Positions 24,297-37,228 of a stretch of DNA of 64,000 nt are shown in pieces. This DNA comes from Armillaria gallica. Its lineage: Eukaryota; Basidiomycota; Agaricomycetes; Agaricales; Physalacriaceae. The first letter of the stretch is position 1. Each line of letters starts with the position of its first letter. The stretch is taken from NCBI GenBank assembly GCA_037576215.1, contig JBANDB010000022.1:124001-188000 (forward strand), in the 5' to 3' direction. The translations under genes were made by a program, and so were the position numbers. Below the pieces are notes generated by a model. The model made no database searches. It was not told the origin of the DNA and was given only the letters and a program-made list of their open reading frames with translations.

Positions 24297-25522
24297 TCCA
24301 CAGGGGATGAAGAAATATAACTGTCCCTGGTTATCCCATTGTTCAATAGTCCTATAATTTAACTGAAAGTCTTTTTAAATGGAAAAATGAAAAAATGTGT
24401 ATGTAATTCTACATTAAAATAAAATGTGGAGAAACACCATGTACTTGGGAAGATGGGGAGATTTCGGGCATTTGAGAAGAGTATGTGTATGAATAGATAA
24501 CAGATGAGAATGGTTCCATTTCTGCTTGCCTGACTATTTCCTTATTTATCAGCAGCAATTCCAACTCCTTTGGTGCTCCAACTTCATGCTCAGCATGTGA
24601 AGTGGGGCAGAGATAGCTTCTCAACACCCTCCACCAGGTGTATATGGCTGCGGCACTGGCTGGCACAGGTGGTGGTGGGGGTAGGGTGAACATGCTGTGA
24701 TGGGTTATGAAAGTGGCATGGAACGGTCCTGCACGATATGCAAAGCTCATGAAGCAGCCATTGAAAACAATATATTTTGCTGTGACATATGGCAGCTCTG
24801 TGATTTGGCCATCACCATACTAAGAGTGGTATATTCAGCACCCAAGATATAGGTTCTTGTTAAGGTTGGTGGCGACGACGAAAGGATATTGGATTGTACC
24901 CCAGTGTTCCTGCACTGGAACAATATTCAGCCAGCAGACTTCAGTGTTGTCTGAGTCAGGTGGATCCATTGCGATTTCAGCCTCTGGTTCTTCTATGGGA
25001 ACAACATAAATGATGCCAGAGGGTAGGGAGCTTAGTACAGTGCATGAAATGGTCCATGCGTAGAACTCCTGTTCAACATTCTAATACTGATTAGCATCCA
25101 TATAGCTGGGCAGAACATACCTGGATGGTATCCATTAGACACTCTTCTTCAACAGCTTCTTCTGCTAGAACATTGGCATAACAGGGGAGCAGAGGGTCTT
25201 CATTAGGGGGAGGCAGCAGGCTGTTGGTTTCAGCATTGAAGTCTGCTGCTTCTTCAGGTGATACAAAAAAGTTAAGGAGAGAGGTGTTGTCTGGTGGAGG
25301 GATACTTGTCTAGGAGCATCACGGTTACTGGGTGAAGGAGTGGTGAATGTGTTTGTCAGTCATTTTCTATAGTGAAGGGTTGGCTGGTTCCCTTCTTTTT
25401 GGGTTTGGATCGGACAGAGTCCAGTTTCAGGGCAATAGGATTATGTTAAGTGGGGATGGAATACTTATGGTGTCTGGAGAATTCAATTGATTTTATAGTG
25501 TCTGAATGTGTATTCTTCCCAT
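24297..25522 (-). other. 3' internal region of the Ty3 element
   Basis: Downstream of integrase, with broken minus-strand reading. The longest piece (24409-24750) contains a proline stretch (FTLPPPPPVPASAAA) and no known domain. No clear polypurine tract precedes the LTR. Confidence 0.45.
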
Positions 25523-26032
25523 TTAGTCCGTATTCATGTCAGAATCATCTGAAACTGCTACGGGTTCCTTATGATAACTGCTGGGGTCTAGGACATGATG
25601 GTTGTCAGCTATGATTTGTTGGAATTCAGGACTTCTCTGTGTGATGTAAGGGAGTAGCCAGAAGGCTTCCACATTCTTTTTAAGTGGGGTTCCATCCAAC
25701 TCACGTAATTTATAGCTTCCACCACATGTTTGCCTGTCCACCTCATATGGCTCAAAATATCTAGGTGCAGTTTTGAACCAATTCACAGTCATTTCCAGTT
25801 GGGTGTTATGGACCAGTACCAGTTTTCTGGGTTTGTAATCCTCTTTTAATAGCCGATGCTTAAATCTCTTCAGGAACTGTTCATGTGATTCAAAACAGGA
25901 GTCTCTGAGTACTGCTGCTGCTTGTTCTAGGTCCTCAGGATGTCTCATTAATTGTTGTATCCTCAGGGCTAATAATTCTGATGTCTCCATTCCAGAACAA
26001 AACCCTTCTACCATAAATGTGGCTTCCACAAG

Positions 26033-27082
26033 TAGGGATGCCCACTGTCACCGTATATACAGCTTATATGGGTACTGTATATATGGGACCATACCTGTAC
26101 CACCAGAGTGTCGGACCACTACTTTATGGTATGGTTTATGGTACGGGTGTGGCCCGTAAGACCCATAGCGTAGTATGGCTTTACGGCCATAAATACGGTA
26201 GCATTATATGTGGCTGTGCTGCCACATACGATTCTCTTTCTTGCCACCATGTTCAGTCTTGTAGATGACCTTTACTTCATTTGTATCTCTCCAAAGCCTG
26301 GCCCGCAACATGTACAACAAATAATACAATTTCTGCTTGTCCTGGTTCTTGATGCCATCTGACAAATCCTTCAAGGCTTGTACTTCAAGAATATTAAAGT
26401 TTCCTCAGCTCCTGCCTTGGTCATCCAGGTGATCTTCATCCATCTGAGCTGGTCCTTACTGCGATGTACTGGATATTACCACCAAATCCTGGCTCTTTAC
26501 TTCAATCTATCACTTAATAATCCCTGGCAACTTCAACGAGAGTCCATGTTCAAGCTTTACTACCAGCTTCAGGCTCAGGTACAAACCTGTTCAACTTTAC
26601 CCTTAACTCTTACATGGTCGCTGTGCATAGCCATGATTCTTGGTAGGGTTTTATCTAGGCCTCGCACTGTGCACCTGTTTCCATCTGGTAAATAATCTTT
26701 GGCTGCCATACAATAGCTGTTACTGATCAGCGAGAATGATACTTTTAGAGTCTGCTATAACGTTGAATATGTACATCCATATGGTAAAGATTTGGAGTAT
26801 TTCAAGACAGATATCATTCTTGAAAGGTGATTACCATTGACGCACTGTTTTGGGAGGCGTTTGTGCTAATCGCACATCACCTAGTATGGTTATCATACCA
26901 GAACTGTGCAACTGGTTGCCTGTACAACCCATATTACTGTTTTACAGCCATACCGTACACTGTACCATACCGTCAAGCGGTCCTGGCAAGACCATTACGG
27001 TACGGTTATGGGTGACCCGTACCTGTTAAGTGTCCATAATCTTTATGGCTGTACCTGTATATGGGTACGGTGGGCATCCCTA
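26033..27082. mobile_element. Non-autonomous hAT transposon (1,050 bp)
   Basis: Both ends read TAGGGATGCCCAC as perfect 13-bp terminal inverted repeats, flanked by the 8-bp duplication TCCACAAG (26025-26032 and 27083-27090). An 8-bp duplication with TAGGGATG ends is diagnostic of hAT, close to Ac-type termini. Both subterminal regions are crowded with GTACGG/ACGGTATGG words, the likely transposase-binding repeats. It has no transposase. The ends differ from those of the 4.1-kb hAT at 37851, so another family must mobilise it. Confidence 0.92.
26204..26709 (-). other. Cargo-like coding stretches inside the hAT element
   Basis: On the minus strand an ATG at 26709 opens MAAKDYLPDGNRCTVRG, then LDKTLPRIMAMHSDHVRVKG, to a stop about 26579. 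Farther along, about 26407-26204 reads LEVQALKDLSDGIKNQ and then LLYMLRARLWRDTNEVKVIY, ending at TAA. A third frame between them (about 26480-26400) contains WMKITWMTKAGAEETLIF. This could be a captured host gene with an intron or frameshifts, or a remnant of an unfamiliar transposase. The exon joins are not resolved. Confidence 0.35.
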
Positions 27083-28099
27083 TCCACAAGGTCAAATGGT
27101 AGCAAGGGTTCAACACCATGCAACAGGTAGTAGGGTGAAAACCCTGTCACACTGCTTGTTGTAACTCTGTCTGCAAATATAGCAGTGTCTATGTAGTCAG
27201 GCCAGTTCTTGATCTGCCCATCTTTTTTATGTTTTGGGCATGCTTTCACGATGGCTTCCTTTAAAATGAAATGTCCTCATTTCACAACTCCTCCAGCTCA
27301 TTTGTTGTAAGGGGATATCTGAACATGTGGCACATTTAATTGTTTTGCTAGGTATTTGAATGCTCCTTTCACTTCAGAGCCATTATCAGTAACGATCTGT
27401 CCTACAGCTCCATATCAGCAATAGATCTTGGTCCATAAGAACTTAGCCAGAGTCTTGGCTTTATTTTCTTTTAAGGCACTGGCTTTGACTACTCCTGTCA
27501 GGTCATCCTTAGCACACACAATGTATCTGTAACCATCTGACTTTGGCATGAACATGACATCAATGTACACCTTTTCAAATATAGTGGCAGGAGCAGATAT
27601 CGTAGGTGGAAGAACCATGCATTGCAGTTGTCACCATTGGCATTCATGGCAGGAGGACACATGATAATGTACATCAGTCTGAAGTAGGAGCCAGTATACC
27701 CACAAGCATAGTACATCATAAACCGCTTGCTCCACTTTATGGCCAAGCCTTTCATGGGCCTCCATCAATATTTTGGTCTGTGTATCTTGGTCTAGGACTA
27801 CTAATAAGGGGGAGTGGTCTCCATTGCATTTGAATAGGTGGCCATCTGTGGTAAGATAATATTGTGACACTTTCTTTAGGAACTTCTGATGCCCTCAGAG
27901 ATTTGTTACTGTAGGCTCCTGCTTGTGCAAATGTAATTCTTTGATCTTCTTGAGTGCTTCATTCTGGATCTGCTGTCGATCTATGTGATTGACAAAAGAC
28001 CAAGCAATATTGTCTTGATGTGTACTTTGATATATGAATGAGTTGATTTCCTGGGCTACTGTCAGGTCAGGCTGATAGGCTAACAGGGCCATATCATCC

Positions 28100-30153
28100 A
28101 GCCATGAATCATCATATTCTGGAGCAGGAGGTTCCTCATCTGGTCCTAGATCTCTTCAGGACAATGCATCTGGTCCTTTAAATTTTGTGCCTGAAACATG
28201 TATCAGGTTGAAATCGAAGAGCAATATTCCCTGGATCCACCTGTTGATGTCTGCATTGGGTTGCATGTCTGGTGCTATTAGCATTCCCTTGATGTACTTT
28301 GCATCCACTTTGACATGGAAATTCTTCAAGTCTATAATATATTTTCTCCAGGTGTGAAGAGCTTGGAATAATCCATATAGCTTTAGCTTGGGCTGAGAAT
28401 ATTGTGATTCTCTCTCATTGAGTGGAATTGAGCCATACCTGGCTGGTCTTCTTCTTCCATGTTCATCTTCTTGTGACAGAATAAATCCTACTGCCTTTTG
28501 ACTTGTATCAACAGATAGATAGGATGGTCGGTGGAAGGTATAGTCAATGGATCATAATGCTGGGGAGGTGCTCACTTTAGATTTGAGTGTTTTGAATGCC
28601 TCTATCTGCTTTTCTCCCTAATTGAATTCAAAGTCTTTTTGGACTAAGTCTACCAGGGGTCATGCCATTTTGAAATAATCCTTTATCCATATTTGTACTG
28701 TTCTGTACAATCCTAGAAAGCCTCGTGTTGCAGTGGCAGTTTTAAGAGGTGGCCATTTCAATATCTTGTCTACCTGAGCATCTTCTAGGTGACATCCGTC
28801 TGCCGAACATTTTTGTCCTAATATGACTACACTTGGGCGGCATATTTGGGTTTTCTTTGGTGAAAATGTGCTTCCTGCACATTTGATGCAGTGCATGATC
28901 TGATGTACATCATTAGCATGCTCCCATATGAATTTTCAGATCCCTGGATTTTTGGCAAGTACTTCAGGTCAGCCTTGGTCATTTAAATATTGAGTCCGAG
29001 GTCCCTTAATAGGTAGGTCATCTATGAAGATATTGGCAACATGGGATATTTTGTCTTGCAAAATGAATATCATGCAATTCTGGAATTCAGCAGGTGAATT
29101 AGTGTATCCCATTGGTAGGGCAGTAATCCAGAGCAAGCCTAATGGTGTGTAGAAGGCTGTCAGGTCTTGAGAATCTGGGTCAACCTTCCTAGCATTGAAT
29201 CCCCAAAACATGTCAAACATTGTGTAACATTGACATCTCCTGTATGGCTCTATGAAATCATCTAGTTCTGGTATTTGACCTGCATCTCGGATAGTTATCT
29301 TGTTTAATGGTTGTAAATCATGTATGAGTCGCAGAGCTCCACTTTTCTTGAGTATGCAGAACCATCTACTGCAGTATGATGACTGACTTGCCTCATATAC
29401 CCCAGCATGGATCTTGCTTTTCAAGAATTCAATGACTTTCTGTCTTATTCCAGGGGGAATGGGTATATTCTTGAATTCCCATGGTGTGTGCAGTATGACT
29501 GGCATGATGTAATCTGAGAAGTATTCCTGGCTGAAGGTTCCATGATCCTTTTCTTCATAAGGCAGTGTCTGTTCATTTAGTACAAGTATGTGCTTGAATA
29601 ACTTTTCTTCTTCTGGCCACAGAAATTGGTCTTGGTTTATGTTTAGTTCCTTCATTCGTTCCTTGGTCAACCAATCTGTGGGTGTAAAGTTAGGAGGAAT
29701 TTTTGGCAACTCTTCCAGAGTTGCTAAGGGGTCTCATGGTAATGTTCGCTTCACTTGAGCTTCTTCTGGGAACTTGGTAGATACCAGTTTGACCTTTTTG
29801 TCCACTCACTTGTACATAGTATATGCTTGGGCAGGTGAATGTGTTTTTAACAGGTCTCCCTTAATTTCCTCCAGTTCACTGCTATTAACAATTATTGTGT
29901 CCCCTTCTTCAAAGGGATAGTCAGCTAGCATGTAGACACAAAGCTCCTCATCTTCAATTTCCTTGACCTTGGTTAACTCCTTCCTTTGTTGAGTGAATTT
30001 TTCTTTTGCTATCTCGTTGAGGGCTTTCTCCCATATGACTTGGTGGTTAGCTGTGTCTTCAAACCTTAGTGTTGTGAAGAAGGAAGAGACAATGTTCCCA
30101 TTGTTTTGTAGTGCTAATTTCCTCTTCCTGCTGTAGTCCAAATAGTAGTCCAT
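28100..30153 (-). pseudogene. Reverse transcriptase and RNase H of the Ty3 element
   Basis: One frame holds an N-terminal segment (30153-29806) and RT (29709-28969), with CSRWFCILKKSGALRLIHDLQPLN, FDMFWGF, LPMGYTNSPAEFQN and a catalytic motif IFIDDL instead of the usual Y-x-D-D. The connection region is at 28896-28660. RNase H follows (about 28560-28250), with LSVDTSQKAVGFILSQ and LKNFHVKVDAKYIKGML. Stops separate the pieces, several at expected Arg codons. Confidence 0.8.
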
Positions 30154-30183
30154 ATGTAGTAAATAATTAGTCCAGGTAGTCCT

Positions 30184-33100
30184 TCAGTTTGTTAGTCCAT
30201 TATATATGTAAGGTAAGGAAAAGGATTCAATGATATCTGAATAACATCTATTGGAATAAAATTCATGGTCTGGTGAGTAATAATTTGTCCTTCTCGCAAT
30301 TGTCCTATTAATGTCTGAGTAATGGGTTAGGGCAGTTTCCACAGGGAATGAAGAGATTGAAAGTACATGCCTAATACATCTCTTTGTCCTCTTCATCATA
30401 GTAGTGGAGGTTGTGTTCATCTCCTCGGAAGGCTCAATGTCTTCCTTCATCATCATAGAACACTCCCATGTCAACATATCCAGTGGCGAACATTGCCCAC
30501 ATTTCATCAGCCATAATTGGTTTTGCACCTCAAACATATCGAAGGCAGTTGGACAGCTATCCCCATCCTTCAGTTTTGAACAGAGAAGCTGCATGGTAGA
30601 GGAACTCGTCTTCATTAGTGGTAAGTAGTGGGTTCTGAGTTGGTTTTCCTTGGCGTGGTGAGCATGACTTGGAATCATAATGGACACACCATTGTTGAAA
30701 ACCTTGAAGGAAAAAGGGATAATGTGGGTCAAGATATTGAAAGGCATCATTATGCCAATAAAAGAAATGCCGTGCGTTGTCTTGAGGGCTAAGAGTGTCA
30801 ACCATTTCATGCCATTGGTGTCGAAGAAACTGCTTGTAAATAAGCCCAAGAAACCGTTGTATGGTGAGACGAGCAACACGCAGCTGATCTCACACAGGTA
30901 CCCAGGGATTCTGCTTGGCCTCAGGAAGGGGAGATTGGTGAGGGTCCAGAAAGGTAAGTGGTTGTCCATCCCCAAACAGGATACAACTCTCGGTAAATGA
31001 TGGATGGGTCTTTGCATGACGGATATGCTGATAGTAGGGGTTTAAGGCATCCTGTTTAGCAAAGACTATTTTCTGGGGTATGAGTTCCTCCAGCCTATCT
31101 TCTTCTTCCTCTGGCCTCATGATATGCCTTTCCATGCAGCTGTCGAAAACATCCCTTATCTCGAAATCTTCTCTCCATGCTTCAAATGCTTCAGGCACAT
31201 GCCAGCCTTCGTGGGTGAAGATTATGCGATGTTGGATGTGTTCAAGTTCGTCAGGAGGAAGCTGCACATCACCATGCACCCAATCATCCCAGGATACATC
31301 CATCGTTTGCATGAATCTGTGGATTTTGACACTGAGCACAGCGATCTTCCATTCATTGTGCCCTCACACTTCATCATATAAGATGTGCCCTGCTGAAAGT
31401 AGGCTGTTATCTTCTGAATACAATGGGGAATTATCACGTATTCCATGAAACACTTCAACAATGGAGTATTCCAAAGGATTGTCGACATGGTGGAAGATGT
31501 GAGTGGGGATAGTGCCCTTTTCCAATACTTCATAGTGCCAGGCCTCCCAGAGGTGGTTGTCGTGTCGACGTATATAGTAGGACAAGGTGCTATTCACTCC
31601 ATATTGATTGCTTTCACTTGTCCAACACACATAATAGTAGGGTTCGTACGGCTGTTGTTGGAGTTTTTCAGCTGTCTTGGCACTGAGACATACTGTTTCC
31701 ACAATGTAGTGTAAGTTCTTGAGGTTGGTCTGTAATAAGTTGTTGAGTATGAGAGGGGTGTGCTCCTCATCGTCTTCATTGCTTTCAGATTCGCTCATGT
31801 CAGATGAGCTGTAAAGTCCACATATTCAGGGAGCATTTTATTTGCCTGTGAAAGAATGGGATCAGTTAGATATTTTCTAGATATGATCTCGCCAACCTTG
31901 GCAGCCCATAAAATGAGGTCCTGATGTAGTTCTTCTATCAGAATGCATTCCTGTTTATTCATGTCATCCATCATAACATCCTGGTCCTCGATGTATGATT
32001 CAAATCTTTGAGGTTCATCAGACATCATTATTTCTGATGGAGCGATGGTACAAGGCTTATCAGGCTCGACTTTTAGTTCTGTGAGTGATGGGGATTCAAA
32101 GGGCATATTGACACAGGTCAGATAGATGTGAGGTAGACATTCGCATGGTAATTCATTAGTTCTGCCATTGGAGGGAGATGGAGGTGGACAATAGGTGCCT
32201 TCAGGCATAGGTGTGGGTGGTCAAAACAGCATAGGCAACTGTGTGATGGCCATGGCAGGCAAAGGACCTAGTACTGATGCAAAGATTTTGGGTGTTAGCT
32301 GGGTAGAAAAGTTAAATATATTTTGGCACATACCGGCTGGGAGATAGGTCAAGGCCATCATTTCTTGTCTTTCATTCCTTCCTACTCCCCTATCTGGTAC
32401 TTGCAGCTGGAAGATTTCTTGTCCAGGTATCCCGTCTTCATCCCTTTCGCTATCATCCTTGCTTTCTTCATCACTTTCTGAACTACTGCTGATGCTCACG
32501 AGAGGGGGCATGTCATCATCCGAGTCTGAATCTGTCACAAAGCAATTGTCACAGGTGCCACAGGTCCTAAATGAAACAAGCTGGCTGAGAGAGTGAACTC
32601 TCTTGAGTTCTCATTGGCTTCATCACTATGTTCATCTAGAATGGGAAGTCATCCGGGGAACAGCATCTTGCATGTGTGTGTCAGGAACACCAGATTGTGA
32701 AGTAACAAGGATACACCTTTCTTGTTTACGAGTCGTACTAGGGTTCATACTATGAACCCTAGTTTGATGGCTTTTTCAGCTGACAACCTCTGCATGATGC
32801 ATCGGAGTTCATTCTCATCTACATGCATGGCCAACATATAGTTGTTGGGTACACAAAAAGATTGCTGGGCTTCATCCCTTTTGGTTGCAATGAGCAGAGT
32901 AGCGGTTTCTGTGAACGATGGCAATAGTAAGGTTGGGGAATTAGAGATTGTTTCAACTATCTGAGGCATATTTCCACCTGCCTGGTGTCGTGGTATGCCT
33001 TGGTGATCACGAATCACTGATGGATGCACAGCTGGATGTACAAACATGCATGATTCTTTGATCTTGCCCTCTTCCTTGCTATCTCTACTGGACTCAATGG

Positions 33101-33773
33101 TCAGAGGTGTGGTGCTGCCTGCAACCACTTCTTGGGAGCTTAGTCTGGGCCTTTCTCGTAGGTAGCAGTGGCCAGTCTCCAGGCTCATGTGTATATCTTT
33201 GTGGTCAGCAGTCAACTTGCCAGAGGATGAGCTGATGCTCTCTTTGTTCCTTCCATGACTAGAAGGGGGTTGTCCACATGATGAAATATCTTCTGCGCAA
33301 ACCAGTAGGTTGTTAGATAATTTTTTGTCATTTGTGATGGAGAACTTATAGGTATTATCTTCAGGGAAGAATATTACCACAGCATGGCCAGCTCTCAAGG
33401 CTGTTGGCAGTCCTTTGGGCCCTTGGAGTTTGGACAGGGTGGCGTTGAAAGCATGAATTCAATGGACTCTTTGTCCTCAAATGTTGTCAGGCTCGAGTCG
33501 AAGCACATGCTTGGATGTGAGTATGGCGGCATGAAAGATTTCATGATTTGCCATGGTTGGATGGTACAGTGAGCTTTGAAGGTAGTGATGCAGAGTGGTT
33601 GCTACATTGGGGGGCAATGGGAAGTATTTGGCTATGTGAGGGAGAGCAAAAGAGTGGGGAACGTTGTTGGCAGGAAGGACAGGTGTCAACTCCGGCTCTG
33701 CTTCATGAATGAGTTCCCGAAGCTGGTGGCAGATATCATGGTCCGGACCCATATGATGTACGCTGCTTGACAT
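30184..33773 (-). pseudogene. Unassigned coding between protease and RT of the Ty3 element
   Basis: About 3.6 kb of minus-strand protein-like sequence lies between protease and RT. 33773-32745 is in the gag-protease frame (NNYMLAMHVDENELRCIMQ near its end). 32538-31795 is in another frame and has an acidic Ser/Asp-rich start (DSDSDDDMPPLVSISSSSES). 31798-30557 is in the third frame (TPLILNNLLQTNLKNLHY; WDDWVHGDVQLPPDELEHIQ). The 32208 ORF stops within an ATGA that also starts the 31798 ORF. I recognise no domain. It is probably element-encoded, but capture of host sequence is possible. Confidence 0.5.
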
Positions 33774-34229
33774 AGTTGTGTAGCTAGGGGTGTTTGCTGG
33801 CAGGAATTTTTTGCTTCTTCTTTCCCCATCATCTCTCTTATAGCCTCTCGCTGCCTTTATTTGCTGTAGGCATTTCTCTTATCTCCATATCTTGCTGGCT
33901 ATGGCCTTGTATACATCTCTTGGTGAGATGGCTGCTAGTTTGGTCCCTTCCTGATGGTTTACTCTTTTTCTGTAGATGCTCCAGATGGGCAACGATTTCC
34001 TTGGATAGCATTGCCATTTGCCTGAAACTCAATTGTATAGTGTTACCAATGAATTTGTCCTTGGAAACAGTACTGGAATGGTCAGGAGTATTCCAGTCTC
34101 TGGTGGACTGATTCTTATGCGACTTTGCAGGATGCGTAGAGCGATTAGCTCAACCCTAAGGGCTTGTTCCGAATGACAGCATTCTTCTTGGTGCATGCTT
34201 GTCATCTCTGTGCTTGTCATGGCCTCAAC

Positions 34230-35141
34230 TCATTGGATTTTCCTCACAGCCGATGCATTTAGAGGGCAATTCCCTTGTTCAGGTAGTTTCTCTGTTCCTA
34301 TGCTGGTTATTAGGGGTTTTCTAACCCCCCTTTTTAGGTATTGCTGTATATCTGGAGGTGGTAGATTGTGTTTTTTACCCTTTCCATTCCTTTCCTCATT
34401 TACAACTAATGCACATGATATGTATCTTTTGGGCTCTCCCAATATAATGATTTCTTGTCCTGCATCAATTTTCCAGGCCCCATTGGTGCTGATGATTCCG
34501 TTCTCAGCTAGATGCATGGCCACAGATTTGGTAGTTTCCTTCTTCCAGTTATCCTCAAACACAAAGAGCTCCTTGTAATTTTTCATGTTTCTTGGGTCGT
34601 GGTAGACCAGGTAAGTGCCTTCTAGCCTTTCTGATATTGATACCAAATTTCCTCAAAGCCATGGCCAACCTAACAACAATTGGAAGGATATATTTTGATT
34701 GCCCATGAAAAAGGCTGCATTGGTTACCACTGGCCCTTGTTCAAGCCAAATATTGCTGAACTGTCCAGATAATAGACCTAGGTTGCTGTTGGCATCTGAA
34801 CAGCTGATTTCTTTTAAGGGTGTGATCGGGTATGATTTATTCAGCTCGTGTGCTAACTCTTGACAGACAACATTAATTTCTGACCCTGAGTCTACTATGG
34901 CTTTAGCAAGCACTTTCTTGCTTTTGTTTCTGACAGCGACTTCTATGATGATCAGAGCTGAGCGAATAAGTTGCTTAGTCTGGATGGGCTCCATAGTGAC
35001 CAGGTTTACTTGGGCTATGTTTGAGGTTGCGTTTACGGTATCTGTCTTTCCCATTTCTGAGAATTTGACAGTACGGTTTTGCAGTTCTTTGATTAGCTGT
35101 TTTCTAAGTTCTGCACTATAGGCTATAAATTCCCCAATTGG
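34230..35141 (-). pseudogene. Retropepsin (protease) region of the Ty3 element
   Basis: AKAIVDSGSEINVV carries the aspartic protease D-S-G motif (about 34882-34893). LLGWPWL near 34653 is the usual C-terminal hydrophobic motif and is followed by TGA where CGA is expected, after which the same frame continues to 34230. Removing the 7.1-kb guest rejoins this frame with the gag side (VTIP followed by IGEFIAYSAELRKQ). Confidence 0.75.
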
Positions 35142-35908
35142 TGATGGGTCTAAGACTTCTGTGGCAATGGCAACACCAACTCGGAATGAGATTAGTTAAT
35201 TAACATAGTGGCATGGCAATCAAGGTCATCATGTGTGCAAGTGGTTTGGGGCACCTCTGTGCAGTAGAACAATTCCTCTATATGCAAGAATACACTGCGA
35301 CTTTAAGTCTGTGAAGTAGTACTGCTTGGTAGTCGAGTACTAGATGCTAAGGCTATAAGCTGGTAGGGTTCTCTCGAAGTGAGAGGGAACGGAAGTGGGT
35401 ATGATGTGAATACCATGAATCCGTATATGAAAACACAGGACGAGACTAGAAAACATTGTTCAATGGTAATCTGAGTGGGGTGAACAATGGGAGATAGACT
35501 AAACAGTTGGCAATAGTCTATGGGTGAGCAAGGCAATGAGAAAATGGTGTGGGGACTGCAAGTGGCAAAATAAATGTGGAACGAGGTGCTGAGGGTGGAC
35601 TGGCGAAAGAAAACATGGAACTACAAAAACTGGTGGTGATACTGGTCCTATACGATGCAAGGGTGCTGAGTCGATGTCAAAACTGGTCTGGTACTGAAAC
35701 AATCCTATCCTATGTCAAAACTAACCTTCAAGTCCACTTGAGGGACTGATACTATACGAAAACTTGCTGAACTGATCCTAAGTCTGCTCTGAGACTACCC
35801 AAGTGGGTGACGATAACAATGGCAAAAGGGAAACTGTAAAAACTCCAATGGTGTGAAAGTGAAATGATGATGGCCTATAAAAGATAACAGGGACAAGGTA
35901 TGGTGCAG

Positions 35909-37228
35909 TGATGAGCCTCAAGGCTCTGTGCGCTCTGAAATCACAGACACCACTTACAATTTATTGCCTATCTCCCTTACGCGGCTTTTCACTAAACCAA
36001 ACATTGCAAGCCCAGCACAGGTCGAATCATATTCAATCTCCCACTCCATGTGAACTTTCACTTCAATATCTATGAGTCATTGTGCCTCCAGGCACATTGA
36101 TTGCCAATCCTTCCGCAGTAAATTAAGTACGTGTCATTATTCTGGGCCTTTGCACGTGGACAGAGCCATACGGTCACACGGTTTAACTACACATAGGCTA
36201 TGCATAGCTACGGATTCTCAAGAGGCCATATGGATACGCCTTTACAGCTTAGAAATATAGTAGAGATTAGTGAGCCATTAACTGTGGCTGAGTAAGTAGT
36301 AAGTAAATTAGTAAACCTTCCATAGCTTTATTAGGCTACACGAACTTCTAATAAGTATGCACAGTAGAGTAGCACATGGTATAGTGAACTACGGTTACAA
36401 ATAGTTCGCTACGCTCACAAATCATGTACTGCGGTTATCAAGCAAGGTAAAAGTTCGCTTACTTAGCAAATACAGTTCTGTAGTATAAAAGAAAACGGCC
36501 TGTAGATAGAAAAAGACAGTTCTCTATAGAGGATACATACACCACCATACCACCCAATACACACAAATTAAAGTTAATATCTCTACATTCTTAAGAGATA
36601 TAACACTTTGCGAAGTTTTCTCTAAACTCGCTAGCTACCAAGTGTTAAATAACTTGATTCATGTCCTCTCGTCCAAAACACAAGCAAGGGTATCATATAA
36701 AGACTACCTTGTTTGTCATCCTCCTGTCATAAATTCGCATACCTGAAGACTTCAAAGGGTAATCCGTAGCTAGGATTCCGAACTTTAGTCTCTAACACCA
36801 ACAGCATACTGTTCCTATAAGTTAGGAACAATACTAATTCGAGTTTCTCTAGATAAGCCAGCTCCATCTCTGTGTTTCTCTAAAGAAAGTACGTGAGCAT
36901 AGGAAAATAGATTCTACCAGAACTGTAGCCAGGATTCCGACACCACATAGTTCGCGCCGCATCTAGGTCGCCTCCACTCAGCATACATCCACGTTTATGC
37001 ATCTTTTCCCTTCCAGGAAAGTTTGCGTACATACTTTGAGCCTCTGAACAGCCTTCAGAGAATCATAACAAAGTGTAGCAATACTTCGCTACACCACCAG
37101 GAAGCTACAGTCATCACACGGGGGTGCAAGACTAGACTCGCTAGAACCTGCCTTCAGATTCTGTGTTTGGCTACACTCGCCGTTACAGGTCTTGTGTTTT
37201 CTGCTCACAGGAGTCTATAGGTTCATCA
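35909..37228. mobile_element. Nested TGATG...CATCA element (1,320 bp)
   Basis: Starts TGATGAGCC and ends GGTTCATCA, flanked by GCAG and GCGG. Copy 2 at about 54311 has the single uninterrupted GCGG, confirming a 4-bp duplication. Its left end matches the reverse complement of the host element's right end (hairpin GAGCC-TCAA-GGCTC), so it is a diverged relative in the opposite orientation. Confidence 0.82.

Larger units (their letters stand above)
25523..28092 (-). pseudogene. Integrase region of the Ty3 element, split by a hAT insertion
   Basis: In order: a linker (28092-27895); a zinc-binding region with HERLGHK and SCHEC (27870-27631); the core with YIDVMFMP (first Asp) in 27618-27415 and QIVTDNGSEVKG (second Asp) near 27370; YYLLHGVEPLLPFDLV (27249-27090); then the C-terminal part from 26024. 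The reading is broken precisely by the 1,050-bp hAT. Deleting it with one TCCACAAG copy puts the two halves back in one frame (FDLV followed by EATFMVEGF). Two further stops near 27280-27300 are TGA where Arg or a similar residue is expected. Confidence 0.8.

Noticed and set aside
30184..31017. 277-codon minus ORF read as one gene
   Set aside because: Most of it is out of frame with the more protein-like reading of 31339-30557; only its last part seems to be real element coding.
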